Assembly: GCF_004054195.1 (NCBI RefSeq)
Contig: NZ_SBIW01000004.1
Span: 1 to 64,000, forward strand
DNA from: Mucilaginibacter gilvus
Lineage (GTDB): Bacteria > Bacteroidota > Bacteroidia > Sphingobacteriales > Sphingobacteriaceae
DNA: 64,000 bases
Direction: 5' to 3'
Shown piece after piece: positions 27,040 through 36,600 of the stretch (positions within the stretch are counted from its first letter, which is position 1; each line of letters begins with the position of its first letter). The notes beneath the pieces were generated by a model. That model saw only the letters and a list, made by a program, of their open reading frames with translations. It did no database searches and was not told the origin of the DNA. Made by a program: the position numbers and the translations under genes.

Positions 27040-27882
27040 ATGAAAAAAATTTGCCTGCTTGTCTGTTTGGTATCATTTGGCGGAACACTTTGCAAAGCGC
27101 AAACCTATACCCCATTGGAGCTATGCAAACGCATACTTTCCAGAGACACCCTCCCCTATATTAAGAAATATTGCGCCGGTGATTTTGAAGGGCACCCAAA
27201 CGGCAGCGATTTTGCGCCACACCTTAAAGTATCGTTTACCGTGTTGAAGCAAACCGACAAGACTGCCGTTATTAACGTAACACTGTCCGATTCCACAGGT
27301 AATTCTCTCGACACTTACTTTCATTTAGCAAAAGACAGCATATGGAAGGTAAATGCATTTCGCGCTTTGGCAATGACCGGTATGCTACAACAAATGTATG
27401 ATGAATTAAAAAAGATGACTCCGGCGCAGATAGATAAAATAATAGCAGAGCCGCTACGCAAAGGCAAGGATCATCGCATATTTAAATCAAGGGACGAATA
27501 CCAATACCTATTAAATAATACGGAACTGACCCTTGCGTCGGATGATAAAATTGTTGCACATTTTCAAAAAAACAAAGAAGCCTTTGAACAGTTAAAGGCC
27601 GATCTTTTGACCTCCCCTTCAGTCGGCAAACGAAATTTCATACAGGCTTTAGGAGCTAAAAATGCCCTATCCGATAAACTAAAAGCACTTTACCTGCACA
27701 ATGCCGAACTTGACGGCGAACAAACTACCAACACCGTAATTTTAAATATTGGCGGTATTGTGGATAACTATGTAGGTTATATGTATATTAAAGATAGTAA
27801 GGATGTACCCGAAATGAGCGGCGACCACTTCATTATGATTCGCTCGATTGGAGATGGCTGGTATTTGTACAAAACTACCTGA
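27040..27882 (+). CDS. Secreted protein of unknown function
   Basis: A 280-residue exported protein with signal peptide MKKICLLVCLVSFGGTLCKAQ. The body holds two cysteines near the N-terminus (ELCKR and KYCAG), SFTVLKQTDKTAVINVTLSD, which looks like a beta sandwich, and a central helical stretch with KAQ/LKADLL. The end reads DHFIMIRSIGDGWYLYKTT, a pattern common in NTF2-like folds. I do not recognise the family. It converges on the AraC gene with a 9-bp gap. Confidence 0.72.
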   Translation: MKKICLLVCLVSFGGTLCKAQTYTPLELCKRILSRDTLPYIKKYCAGDFEGHPNGSDFAPHLKVSFTVLKQTDKTAVINVTLSDSTGNSLDTYFHLAKDSIWKVNAFRALAMTGMLQQMYDELKKMTPAQIDKIIAEPLRKGKDHRIFKSRDEYQYLLNNTELTLASDDKIVAHFQKNKEAFEQLKADLLTSPSVGKRNFIQALGAKNALSDKLKALYLHNAELDGEQTTNTVILNIGGIVDNYVGYMYIKDSKDVPEMSGDHFIMIRSIGDGWYLYKTT

Positions 27883-27891
27883 TATTCTTGT

Positions 27892-28770
27892 TCAACCCAT
27901 CCTATTAAACCCAACCGTGTCCCGGTACATTTGCGGGCTTACGTCGGCATTGGTTTTAAAGAACCGGCTAAAATAGCTTTCGTCATTATACCCCAGTTCG
28001 TAGGCAATTTCTTTTACGGGTTTGTTGGTGAGGTATAATTCGCGTTTGGCTTCGATGATGATGCGCTCGGCTATCAGGTCGGTTAACGTTTTATTGAAAT
28101 GCGCCTTGGTTATCTTGGCCAGGGCCTTTGGTGTAATATTAAGCAGATCGGCATATTCGCCTGCGGCGTGGCGGGTTTTAAAATGCAGCTCTATATAATC
28201 CTTTAACTTTTGCAGGATAAACGGCTCCTTGCTGCCGGCTGTCGCTTTTTCCGCGTCGGGCTGCTGCTGTGTTTTTAAACGCGATGCGGTTATCAGTAAT
28301 ATTTTCAAGTACGATACCAGCAACTCGTACTGCGCCAGGGCGGGGTTCTGCATTTCGGCTCGTATTTGCGCCAGTAGCATTTCCAGCGTTGCGGATGCTG
28401 GTTCGTCTAAATGTAAAAAGGGCGGGTTATAAATATTGTTAAACAAAACGCCGTTGCAGGCCACTTCCTTTTGGTGTTTGTGGATACAAAAGAAGTCTGG
28501 ATGAAAATGGAGCGCAAGCCCGGCAATGCCATCATTGGGTGTAAACATAAAGGGCTGATAGGGCGAAAAGGCAAACAGCGTATTCGCTGTAAAAGCATAG
28601 TCGTTAAAATCGGCCCGTGTGGTACCGCTCCCTTCCTTTACCCAAATAAGCGAGTAATAGTTATTTCGCTGCACATGGTCGAAATAACTATTATCGCTAA
28701 ATGCGAACAGTTTAAAGGCGAGGTTCCCGGTTTGCGGGTTAACCAGGGTGAAACTCTGCTGCTCTGTCAT
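27892..28770 (-). CDS. AraC-family transcriptional regulator
   Basis: A 292-residue regulator with an N-terminal cupin-type sensing half (FDNHVQRN-like start through HLDEPAS) and a C-terminal AraC helix-turn-helix pair: LNITPKALAKITKAHFNKTLTDLIAERIIIEAKRE (segment 1) and VKEIAYELGYNDESYFSRFFK (segment 2). It is the last gene of a minus-strand operon after an AhpD-like protein and a DUF1348 protein; its start is 3 nt past the upstream stop. It may control that operon. Confidence 0.92.
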   Translation of the reverse strand: MTEQQSFTLVNPQTGNLAFKLFAFSDNSYFDHVQRNNYYSLIWVKEGSGTTRADFNDYAFTANTLFAFSPYQPFMFTPNDGIAGLALHFHPDFFCIHKHQKEVACNGVLFNNIYNPPFLHLDEPASATLEMLLAQIRAEMQNPALAQYELLVSYLKILLITASRLKTQQQPDAEKATAGSKEPFILQKLKDYIELHFKTRHAAGEYADLLNITPKALAKITKAHFNKTLTDLIAERIIIEAKRELYLTNKPVKEIAYELGYNDESYFSRFFKTNADVSPQMYRDTVGFNRMG

Positions 28771-28773
28771 TAT

Positions 28774-29193
28774 TTATAATTTACGGTCGGCTTCGGCAAT
28801 GGGCATATCATTTATGCTGGCAAAGCGTTTTTGCATGTAGCCGTTCTCGTCAAATTCCCAAAGCTCGTTGCCGTAGCTGCGATACCATTGCCCGGCCTCA
28901 TCGTGCCATTCGTATTCAAAGCGCACCGCCATACGGTTCTCACGGAAGCCCCACAGCTCCTTCTTCAGCTTGTAATCCAGCTCCTTTTCCCATTTGCGGG
29001 TTAAAAAGGCTTTTATCTCTTCGCGTCCGTTTATAAAATCGGTGCGGTTGCGCCATTCCGAGTCTATAGTGTAGGCCAGGCTCACCTTTTCGGGGTCGCG
29101 GGTGTTCCAGGCATCCTCTGCCGCCTGCACCTTTTGCAAGGCGGTTTCCATATTAAAGGGCGGCAAAGGGAATCGTTTATTTTCTGTGCTCAT
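28774..29193 (-). CDS. DUF1348 (NTF2/SnoaL-like) protein
   Basis: A 139-residue protein of the NTF2-like superfamily, DUF1348 subgroup. Typical blocks are [72 protein letters not shown] and [13 protein letters not shown]. The fold has a cone-shaped pocket that may bind a small ligand, but no reaction is known for this group. It lies between an AhpD-like gene and an AraC gene in one operon. Confidence 0.92.
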   Translation of the reverse strand: MSTENKRFPLPPFNMETALQKVQAAEDAWNTRDPEKVSLAYTIDSEWRNRTDFINGREEIKAFLTRKWEKELDYKLKKELWGFRENRMAVRFEYEWHDEAGQWYRSYGNELWEFDENGYMQKRFASINDMPIAEADRKL

Positions 29194-29221
29194 GCTTTTA
29201 CGTATTAGCGGGCCTGCATTA

Positions 29222-29755
29222 TTACAATGCCGGTGCCAGTGGGAAATCTACCGCAATATCAGTTAAATTGTGCAGGTAATTCATGGCTGTTTTATCGCTG
29301 ATCTGTAAAATTAAATCTATCAGGTTTTCGTTGGTGTACCCGTTGGCGTAAATGTTGCTTACTGCTTCATCGGCTGCGTTACCACGGTTGCGGGTGATGT
29401 CGCCGGCCAACTGTACCAAGGCATTCAACTTAGGATTTTCGCTTTTGCCCCTGCGGAGATCTAAGATCTGTTCATCGGTAAAGCCATTCATTTTACCAAT
29501 TACGGTATGCGCGCTTAAACAGTACGAACATCCGTTTACTTCGCTCACAATTAAGTTAACCGCTTCTTTCTCTTTATTATTTAACGTTGTCTTTGCGTTT
29601 TGATAGGCAAGGTAGCGGGCAAGGCCAGCATCAGAATAGGCGATGGTTGCGTACAGGTTTGGTACAAAACCCAAGGCTTTTTTCAGGTTATCAAATATGG
29701 CCTGGTTGGTTGGGGTTACTTCTTCGCGGGTAGGTATTAAAAATTGCTTTTTCAT
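29222..29755 (-). CDS. AhpD/carboxymuconolactone decarboxylase-family peroxidase-like protein
   Basis: A 177-residue all-helical protein of the AhpD-like group. The redox motif reads [14 protein letters not shown], a CxxC followed by a His three residues later, which in alkylhydroperoxidases reduces peroxides. The N-terminal [14 protein letters not shown] is typical of the peroxidase-related CMD subgroup. It is the first gene of the three-gene operon ending with an AraC regulator, suggesting a stress-inducible unit. Confidence 0.92.
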   Translation of the reverse strand: MKKQFLIPTREEVTPTNQAIFDNLKKALGFVPNLYATIAYSDAGLARYLAYQNAKTTLNNKEKEAVNLIVSEVNGCSYCLSAHTVIGKMNGFTDEQILDLRRGKSENPKLNALVQLAGDITRNRGNAADEAVSNIYANGYTNENLIDLILQISDKTAMNYLHNLTDIAVDFPLAPAL

Positions 29756-29875
29756 TTTGCTGTGTCTTTGTTGTCGTTATTGACAATACAAAGGTGCAGC
29801 ATGCCCCGCTACGGGTAAAGGGATAAAGGGCGCAAGTACATGGATAGTTTTCCCTCGCTAAAAAACAAATCCAAC

Positions 29876-29903
29876 AAAAAAGGCCCCATAGCTGGGGCCT
29901 TCT
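29876..29903 (-). terminator. Terminator after the zinc-ribbon gene
   Basis: GGCCCC and GGGGCC close a 6-nt loop; on the minus strand the stem is followed by TTTTTTG. It lies about 28 nt beyond the stop at 29931. Confidence 0.8.
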
Positions 29904-29930
29904 AAATATAAATTTATAGTTGGTTGCTTG

Positions 29931-30674
29931 TTATACGTTCTCTTCTTCCAAAGCCATCAGTTCATCAACCAATATACGGCCACAGTGCTCGCAAACGATA
30001 ATTTTTTTGCGCTGACGGATATCTGACTGGCGTTGTGGCGGGATCTGGTTAAAACAACCAGAGCAAGAATCGCGCTGAATGGTTACTACAGCAAGACCAT
30101 TTTTGGCGTTGCCGCGTAAACGGTTGTAAGCGGTAAGTAAACGTTCCTCAATGTTCGGGATAGCTTTTTCAGCTAAGGCGGTTAGTTCGTTTTCTTCTTT
30201 TTCGGTTTCGGCGGTAATGGTGCCTAACTCGTCTTTTTTAGCATCCAGATCTGCACGGCGGGCATCAAGGTCGGCCAGTGCTTTTTCGTAAATGGCAGTT
30301 TTAGAAGAGATCTCAAAACCAAACTCACGAATTTTTTTCTCGCTTACCTGTATGTCTAAACCCTGTATCTCAATTTCTTTTGAGATCGCATCATATTCGC
30401 GGTTGTTTTTAACCTCGTTTAGCTGGGCTTCGTATTTTTTAGTGTTGGCCTGTGAGTCTTTGATAAGGTTCTTGCGGGTTACAATTTCGTCCTCAAGATC
30501 ATCAAGCTCATTTTTTATTTTTTGTATACGGGTTTCTAATCCGGCTACGTCATCTTCCAGATCGGCAACTTCCATAGGTAATTCACCACGTACCTGGCGA
30601 ATTTTATCAATTTTGGTGTGGATGGTTTGCAGGTCGTATAAAGCTTTAAGCTTTTGTTCTACGGTTTGTTCCAT
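29931..30674 (-). CDS. Coiled-coil C4-type zinc ribbon protein
   Basis: A 247-residue protein of the zf-RING_7 (DUF164, CT398/CdsZ-like) family. About residues 1-190 are a long charged coiled coil (LEDDVAGLETRIQKIKNELDD and similar heptads), followed by a zinc ribbon with CSGCFNQIPP and CEHCGRIL, four cysteines in two CxxC pairs. Members bind nucleic acid or act in secretion or flagellar systems, but the role in Bacteroidota is unknown. It shares one base with the stop of the Nif3-like gene upstream, so they are cotranscribed. Confidence 0.9.
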   Translation of the reverse strand: MEQTVEQKLKALYDLQTIHTKIDKIRQVRGELPMEVADLEDDVAGLETRIQKIKNELDDLEDEIVTRKNLIKDSQANTKKYEAQLNEVKNNREYDAISKEIEIQGLDIQVSEKKIREFGFEISSKTAIYEKALADLDARRADLDAKKDELGTITAETEKEENELTALAEKAIPNIEERLLTAYNRLRGNAKNGLAVVTIQRDSCSGCFNQIPPQRQSDIRQRKKIIVCEHCGRILVDELMALEEENV

Positions 30675-31771
30675 TAAATATAATATTTGACGGGGTTTGT
30701 ATTCACTTTTGTTAAACGGACCGCAAAGTTAACAAATTTATTTTGAATAATTTCATACAATAATTGTTGCGTAAATTGCTCACTTTCAAAATGTCCAATG
30801 TCTGCGATCACTATTTTTCCTTCGGCATCAAAAAACTCGTGGTATTTGTAATCGGCAGTGATAAAAACATCCGCTCCGGCCGCTATTGCCTGCTTCAATA
30901 AAAACCCTCCCGAGCCTCCGCAAACCGCCACTTTCTTGATCGGCTTGCCGGTAAACGCAGTATGCCTTATAACGCTCGCGTGCATCTTTTCTTTCACCAT
31001 GGCTAAAAAAGCGTCGGCATTTTTGGCGTTCTCCAGTTCACCTATCATGCCGCTGCCTACCTGCTGGTGCTGGTTAGTAATGGGGTAAAGATCGTAAGCC
31101 ACTTCTTCGTACGGATGCGACAGCACCAGTGCCATAATAATTTTACTCTCCAGGTTGGCGGGGTAAATACTTTCTATGCGGATCTCGTGCTCGCGATGGC
31201 GTTTGCCCGGCTCGCCTACATAGGGATTGGTATGCTCGTTTCCTTTAAAGGTGCCAAAACCCTCAGCATTAAAACTTACCTCGCTGTAATTACCAATATT
31301 GCCGGCACCTGCAGCAAATAAAGCGTTGCGTACTTCTTCGGCCTGGGCAATGGGCACATAAGTAACCAGTTTCTTTAACAGCTGATGTTTGGGCGCCAAT
31401 ATGCGGCTGTTTTTTAAACCAAGCGTTTCGCAAATGCGGGCGTTAACCCCCGTCATGATATTATCCAGGTTGGTGTGGATAGCGTAGATGGCAATATTAT
31501 GGCGAATGGCTTTCTCCACCACGCGTTCCACGTAGGTTTTACCGTTGAACTTTTTTAGGCCTTTAAATACGATGGGGTGATGCGACACGATCACCTGGCA
31601 GCCGGTGGCAATGGCTTCGTCCACCACTGCCTCGGTGCAATCCAGCGAGATAAGCGCCTGGTGGATCTCCGCATCGGGATGCCCTACGATCAGGCCCGAA
31701 TTATCATATTCTTCCTGGTAGGCCAAAGGGGCCAGGCTTTCCAGGTAAGCGGTGAGCTGTGCTAATTTCAT
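30674..31771 (-). CDS. Nif3-like dinuclear metal-centre protein
   Basis: A 365-residue member of the Nif3/YqfO family, which forms hexameric rings with two metal ions per subunit. Metal-site motifs are VSHHP (H64-H65), IYAIHTNLDN, and near the C-terminus DIGHFESEQ. The central third is the CutA-like YqfO insertion that is absent from the short Nif3 forms. Some members act as GTP cyclohydrolase-like enzymes, but the true substrate is uncertain. A TACCTTAG box at 31777-31784 lies 5 nt before the start codon on the minus strand. Confidence 0.92.
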   Translation of the reverse strand: MKLAQLTAYLESLAPLAYQEEYDNSGLIVGHPDAEIHQALISLDCTEAVVDEAIATGCQVIVSHHPIVFKGLKKFNGKTYVERVVEKAIRHNIAIYAIHTNLDNIMTGVNARICETLGLKNSRILAPKHQLLKKLVTYVPIAQAEEVRNALFAAGAGNIGNYSEVSFNAEGFGTFKGNEHTNPYVGEPGKRHREHEIRIESIYPANLESKIIMALVLSHPYEEVAYDLYPITNQHQQVGSGMIGELENAKNADAFLAMVKEKMHASVIRHTAFTGKPIKKVAVCGGSGGFLLKQAIAAGADVFITADYKYHEFFDAEGKIVIADIGHFESEQFTQQLLYEIIQNKFVNFAVRLTKVNTNPVKYYI

Positions 31772-31830
31772 ATTAGCTAAGGTAGTACAGGATTAATGAG
31801 ATTGGAAGGATTGGAGGATTTTTTATTGGA

Positions 31831-31915
31831 GGCCTCACCCTGCCCTCTCCAAAGGAGAGGGTTCTATCCACATTGTTTCAAAGTCCTCTCCTTTGGAGAG
31901 GATTAGGTGAGGCTT
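31831..31915. repeat. CTCTCC-AAAGGAGAG dispersed inverted repeat
   Basis: The left arm 31831-31860 and right arm 31885-31915 are imperfect reverse complements (GGCCTCACC and GGTGAGGC outside, CCTCTCC-AAAGGAGAGG inside). Each half also folds on itself through CTCTCC/GGAGAG. This intergenic repeat type is familiar from many Bacteroidota genomes. Confidence 0.7.
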
Positions 31916-31928
31916 TTAAACAAACAAA

Positions 31929-32013
31929 GATCAAAACGTATGTAATATTTTCTTTGGTGGGCCAATCGCCGCCGGGCGTTCTGCCCTTCCCAATGCTTAC
32001 ATTCGTTTTGATC
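31929..32013. repeat. 17-bp-arm inverted repeat
   Basis: GATCAAAACGTATGTAA (31929-31945) and TTACATTCGTTTTGATC (31997-32013) pair with one mismatch around a 51-nt interior. GGGCCAATCGCC (31960-31971) recurs as GGGGCCAATCGCCC at about 32019. It directly follows the repeat at 31831-31915, so this gap is a cluster of dispersed elements. Confidence 0.6.
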
Positions 32014-32046
32014 TTGCGGGGGCCAATCGCCCTTTTATTTCTACTA

Positions 32047-32154
32047 TCAGGCTTTTTTAGCGCGGACAGATTTCAGGTCGCTTTTTAACAGGTTCATTAA
32101 CTCTTTATCGAAACGAACGGTTAATTGAGTTGCGGTTTTGTTAAGGGTTTTCAT
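32047..32154 (-). CDS. Small basic protein, possibly ribbon-helix-helix-like
   Basis: A 35-residue open frame, MKTLNKTATQLTVRFDKELM at its N-terminus and ending DLKSVRAKKA. The run QLTVRFDKELMNLLK looks like a beta strand followed by a helix, as in short ribbon-helix-helix DNA-binding proteins. Codon use resembles neighbouring genes. It is oriented with the TM2 gene start 37 nt upstream. It has no obvious partner, and its short length keeps the call tentative. Confidence 0.4.
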   Translation of the reverse strand: MKTLNKTATQLTVRFDKELMNLLKSDLKSVRAKKA

Positions 32155-32190
32155 GGTGGTGTGTAGGGTTGATGGTGATGATTATATTGT

Positions 32191-32559
32191 TTATTCCTGA
32201 ACGGCCATTTTGGTGATCTGGAAGCTCTCGTAAGCCATTTTTTGGTTGTATTCGTTTGCTAACGATTTGTGGTTGATCAAGTCGATTATCGATCCAATAA
32301 AACAAAAGCCTACTGTGAACAGGTATAAAAGGCCCATCCCTATCTGGCCGGTAATAAATCGCTGCAGTCCCGGCACTAAAAACAATCCTACTAAAGAGAA
32401 GATCAGCATATCTTGCTGGCTTTTTCTTTTACCGGAGTAAACCATGTAAAAGTATTGCTTCTGTTTCTCGGTGAGGCCGTTTGTTGCCTGTTGCAGAGAA
32501 CCCATTTCTTCGGATGTCATATCCGCGAAAGTCATATAAGGATCTTGATACATGTTCAT
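32191..32559 (-). CDS. TM2-domain membrane protein
   Basis: A 122-residue protein with a soluble N-terminal half (EKQKQYFYMVYSGKRKSQ) and a C-terminal TM2-type pair of membrane helices: DMLIFSLVGLFLVPGLQRFITGQIGMGLLYLFTVG and FIGSIIDLI. The G-x-x-R-F plus GxIGxGLLYL and IDLI signature is diagnostic of TM2 proteins. Function in bacteria is unknown. It lies just upstream of the 35-residue frame on the same strand. Confidence 0.85.
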   Translation of the reverse strand: MNMYQDPYMTFADMTSEEMGSLQQATNGLTEKQKQYFYMVYSGKRKSQQDMLIFSLVGLFLVPGLQRFITGQIGMGLLYLFTVGFCFIGSIIDLINHKSLANEYNQKMAYESFQITKMAVQE

Positions 32560-32775
32560 TGTCTTAATTTTTAATTTGTTTGTGATGATTTATGATGTAA
32601 AACTACATCCAAACACAAAAAACGCCAATACAAAGTTGGCAGCCAGTAATAAACTATCGGTAAACAACGTGAAATTTACGGTGAAGCGGGGGCGGATTTT
32701 TCGCCGGTGGCGGGGGTGTCGGCGAGTGGAGCTAGATAGGGCTTATCGCGGGGTTATTTACTCGCCATGCGCACT

Positions 32776-33129
32776 TTAGAGTTCGCTATGACCGCTTTCT
32801 ATCTTAGCCAAATAATTCACCGGCCTTGCCAGGGTATATATCCGGTAAAAGATACCCAGCACTGCAGGGATGCCCAGCCAGTGTGCATGAAAAGAGTTGA
32901 TGATATCGCCGCGAAACAACCAGGAGATGGAATGCCCCAGCCCGCAGCCGGGGCACCAGGTAAAGCCCATGGCCTTAAACGGGCACAGGCTAAAATGCGA
33001 ATGGCCTGCCGGGTTTGTAAACGCCAGGCAAGCCATTGCAGTTATCCAGAATACGAGTTCGAAGTATCTGTGGAAAAACTTTTTAATCAACTTTGTTGCT
33101 CTTGGTTGTAAGCAATAAAGATACGCCAA
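32776..33129 (-). CDS. DUF2752 membrane protein
   Basis: A 117-residue membrane protein with the DUF2752 signature CPFKAMGFTWCPGCGLGHSIS, plus a second hydrophobic segment LGIPAVLGIFYRIYTL. Role unknown. The ATG at 33129 makes it overlap the upstream DUF4199 gene by 47 nt; a TTG at 33090 (LIKKFFHRY) would cut this to 8 nt and is a fair alternative start. The two genes are surely cotranscribed. Confidence 0.85.
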   Translation of the reverse strand: MAYLYCLQPRATKLIKKFFHRYFELVFWITAMACLAFTNPAGHSHFSLCPFKAMGFTWCPGCGLGHSISWLFRGDIINSFHAHWLGIPAVLGIFYRIYTLARPVNYLAKIESGHSEL

Positions 33130-33499
33130 AAGCCATAATTACACCAACCAGCAATGCGCCAAAAATACGGCCGCTAAAGCTTTGAAAAGTAGTGTCGTGA
33201 GAATCCGGGTTACCCCAGTTGATAAATACGATGCCTGCAAAAACAGCCAGGGCACCGCCTACCAGCAATATTTTAAAGCTTTGGATCAGCGCCTCTAAAA
33301 AGCCCATATTGCCTTTTAGTTCGCCATCGCGGAAGTTTTTTACGCCAAAGTACAAGCCGATAAGCGGTATCAATACCGATACGTATTCTATCGGCGATGC
33401 TTCGCTATCGGTAAGGTTATAGCCGGTTGCGCGCATTACAAACAGCCATATCAAGCTTAAAACGCCTATTACTATTCCGAAAATTACTGAGTTCTTCAT
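33083..33499 (-). CDS. DUF4199 membrane protein
   Basis: A 138-residue protein with about four hydrophobic segments and the DUF4199 features YVSVLIPLIGLYFGVKNFRD and GFLEALIQSFKILLVGGALAV. The family is found mostly in Bacteroidota and has no known function. It is divergent from mfd across a 158-bp gap, and its 3' end overlaps the DUF2752 gene. Confidence 0.9.
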   Translation of the reverse strand: MKNSVIFGIVIGVLSLIWLFVMRATGYNLTDSEASPIEYVSVLIPLIGLYFGVKNFRDGELKGNMGFLEALIQSFKILLVGGALAVFAGIVFINWGNPDSHDTTFQSFSGRIFGALLVGVIMAFGVSLLLTTKSNKVD

Positions 33500-33642
33500 G
33501 GTAGTATAAAGTTTGGTATCTGAGTTCTAAAATGTGTTTCGCCATATAAAAGCGAAATATCATTTAAAAGTAAACAATGCCTGCTTTTGTTTGCTTTAAT
33601 TTTTGATAATTATGCGGCGAAGACAAAAACGCCTTTTTTAGC

Positions 33643-33650
33643 TATATTTG
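33643..33650 (+). promoter_or_regulatory. Promoter -7 box of mfd
   Basis: TATATTTG matches the Bacteroidota -7 consensus TAnnTTTG exactly. It ends 7 nt before the TTG start codon of mfd, so the transcript would start at or within a few bases of the coding region. No clear -33 TTTG is seen at the expected distance. Confidence 0.55.
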
Positions 33651-33657
33651 CACCGCT

Positions 33658-36600
33658 TTGAATATCCGCGATATATTAGATAGGTATAAGGCCGACGAAC
33701 GGATAAAGGCATTGGCGCAGGCGCTTAATGCCGGTAAAAATCCAAGAGTTCAGCTTAGGGGGTTAGTCGGATCGGGCGATGCGGCCATGGCGGCAGCATT
33801 GTATTTTTTGCAGCACAAGCACATGATCTTTGTGCTGCCAGAGCGTGAGGAAGCCTCCTATTTCCAGGCCGACCTGGAAAACCTCACCGGTAAAGAAGCC
33901 CTGCTTTTTCCCTCATCATACCGCAAACCCTTTGAATTTACCCAGCCCGATAGCAGCAACGTTTTGGCACGCGCCGAAGTATTGAACGAGCTGAACCATA
34001 GCACCGAATACGGGCAACTGATTGTTACCTACCCCGAGGCCATTGCTGAAAAGGTAATAGACCGTGCTTCGCTGGAAAAAAATACTTTAGAAATTGCCGT
34101 TAACAATAAGCTGAGCATCGATTTCATAGCCGAGTTTTTGGTAGAGTACGATTTCGACCGCGTTGATTTTGTGTACGAGCCGGGCCAATTCTCGGTACGT
34201 GGTGGTATTGTGGATATCTTCTCCTTCTCGCACGATCTGCCTTACCGGGTAGAGTTCTTCGGCGATTTTATCGAGTCGATCCGTACATTCGAGATAGAGA
34301 GCCAGCTCTCTGCCGAAAAAGTAAAGAACATCACCATCGTGCCCAATGTGCAATCCAAATTCCTTACGGAGAATAACATCTCCCTGCTGGAATACGTGGA
34401 CGCAGGCACACAGGTATGGATAAAGGATGTACAATTTACGCTGGATATCATTCAAACCGGACACAAAAAGGCAACCGCCTTGTGGAAGGCCCTCTCCGCA
34501 GAAGAGAAAAATCAGAACCCCGACTGGATAGACCCCAAGTTTAGCTTTACCGACGAGAAACTGATAGCCGACCAGCTGCACGATTTCCCGCTGGTAGAAT
34601 TTGGCAAGCAATTCTTTTACCACGATGCCGCGCAGATCAGCTTTGATATGCGCCCGCAACCATCCTTCAACAAAGATTTTAGCCTGCTTATTCATAATTT
34701 CAAGAATAACGAGGCGGAGAAAATAGAGAACTACATCCTTACCGATAGTTCGCGACAGGTAGAGCGCCTTTATGCTATTTTGGATGACCTGGATAAAACC
34801 GTGAAATTCACCCCGCTGAGTGTATCCATCCGCGAAGGCTTTATTGATAAGGAACAAAAGCTCGCCTGCTATACCGATCACCAGATCTTCGACCGTTATT
34901 ATAAATATAAGCTTAAAAAGGGTTATCAGCGATCACAGGCCATCACCCTGAAGGAACTGCGCGAACTAAAGCCGGGCGATTTTATCACCCACATAGACCA
35001 CGGTATTGGCAAGTACGCCGGGCTGGAAAAAGTAGAAGTTAACGGTAAAGTACAGGAAATGATACGGCTGGTTTATGCCGATAACGACCTGCTATATGTA
35101 AACATCAACTCGCTGAATCGTATCAGCAAATACAGCGGCAAAGAAGGCACGCAGCCCCGCATGAACAAGCTGGGCACCGATACCTGGGAAAGGCTGAAGA
35201 AAACAACAAAAAAAAAAGTTAAGGATATCGCCCGCGACCTAATCAAACTTTACGCACTACGTAAAGCCCAGGATGGGAACGCCTTTTCGCCGGACAGCTA
35301 CCTGCAGACCGAGCTGGAGGCGTCGTTCCTTTACGAAGATACCCCGGACCAGGAAAAAGCTACCACCGATTTTAAGAAGGATATGGAATCGCCACACCCG
35401 ATGGACCGCCTCATTTGCGGCGATGTAGGGTTCGGTAAAACCGAGATAGCCGTTCGCGCCGCGTTTAAGGCCGTTGCGGATAGCAAACAGGTAGCCATAC
35501 TGGTGCCGACCACCATTTTGGCAGCCCAGCATTATAAAACCTTTAGCGACCGCCTAAAGGGCTTCCCTGCCAATATAGATTACATCAACCGCTTTAAAAC
35601 CAGTAAGCAGATCAAAGACACCCTTGCCAAGCTAAAAGAGGGCAAGGTGGATATCATCATTGGCACGCACCGTTTGGTGAGCAAAGATGTGAAGTTTAAG
35701 GACCTGGGCCTGATGATCATCGATGAGGAGCAAAAGTTTGGCGTAACCGTTAAGGAAAAGCTGAAACAAATGCGCGCCAACGTAGATACGCTGACGCTGA
35801 CGGCAACGCCTATACCGCGCACCCTGCATTTTTCGCTGATGGGCGCGAGAGACCTTTCCATCATCTCCACCCCGCCGCCAAACCGCCAGCCGGTAGTTAC
35901 CGAGCTGCATGTGTTTAACGATAAGCTGATTAAAGAGGCCGTTGAGCACGAGATTGAGCGCGACGGGCAAGTGTTCTTCATCCACAACCGCGTTGCCGAT
36001 CTGCCGCAATTAGGCGGCATGATCCATAAGCTGGTGCCTAAAGCCCGCATCGGTATTGCCCACGGCCAATTAGAAGGCGACGCGCTGGAAGATGTGATGC
36101 TGAAATTTGTGAACCACGAATACGATGTGCTGGTGGCCACTACCATTATCGAGGCTGGTTTGGATATCCCGAACGCCAATACCATCATCATCAATTACGC
36201 CCACATGTTCGGCTTGAGCGATCTGCACCAGATGCGGGGCCGCGTTGGGCGAAGCAATAAAAAAGCTTATTGTTATTTATTGAGTCCGCCCTTATCTACG
36301 CTGACCAACGAAGCCCGCAAACGCCTGAGCGCTATTGAAGAATTTAGCGACCTGGGCAGCGGCTTTAACGTTGCCATGCGCGATCTGGATATCCGCGGCA
36401 GCGGTAACCTGCTGGGTGCTGAGCAAAGCGGTTTCATTGCCGAAATTGGCTTTGAAATGTACCACAAGATATTGGACGAGGCCATACAGGAATTAAAGGA
36501 AGACGAGTTTAAAGGCGTTTTCCCAGATGAAAAACCGAAGCCATTTATCACTTTCACCCAGATAGATACCGACCAGGAGATCCTTATCCCTGACGAGTAT

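Noticed and set aside
27892..29755. Three-gene operon as a biosynthetic cluster
   Set aside because: An AhpD-like protein, a DUF1348 protein and an AraC regulator form a common stress operon; no biosynthetic enzyme is present.
31873..32088. Plus-strand open frame across the repeat cluster
   Set aside because: It runs through dispersed repeats and is a by-product of their composition.
34087..34881. Minus-strand open frame of about 264 codons inside mfd
   Set aside because: It is antisense to the conserved mfd gene and has no recognisable features.
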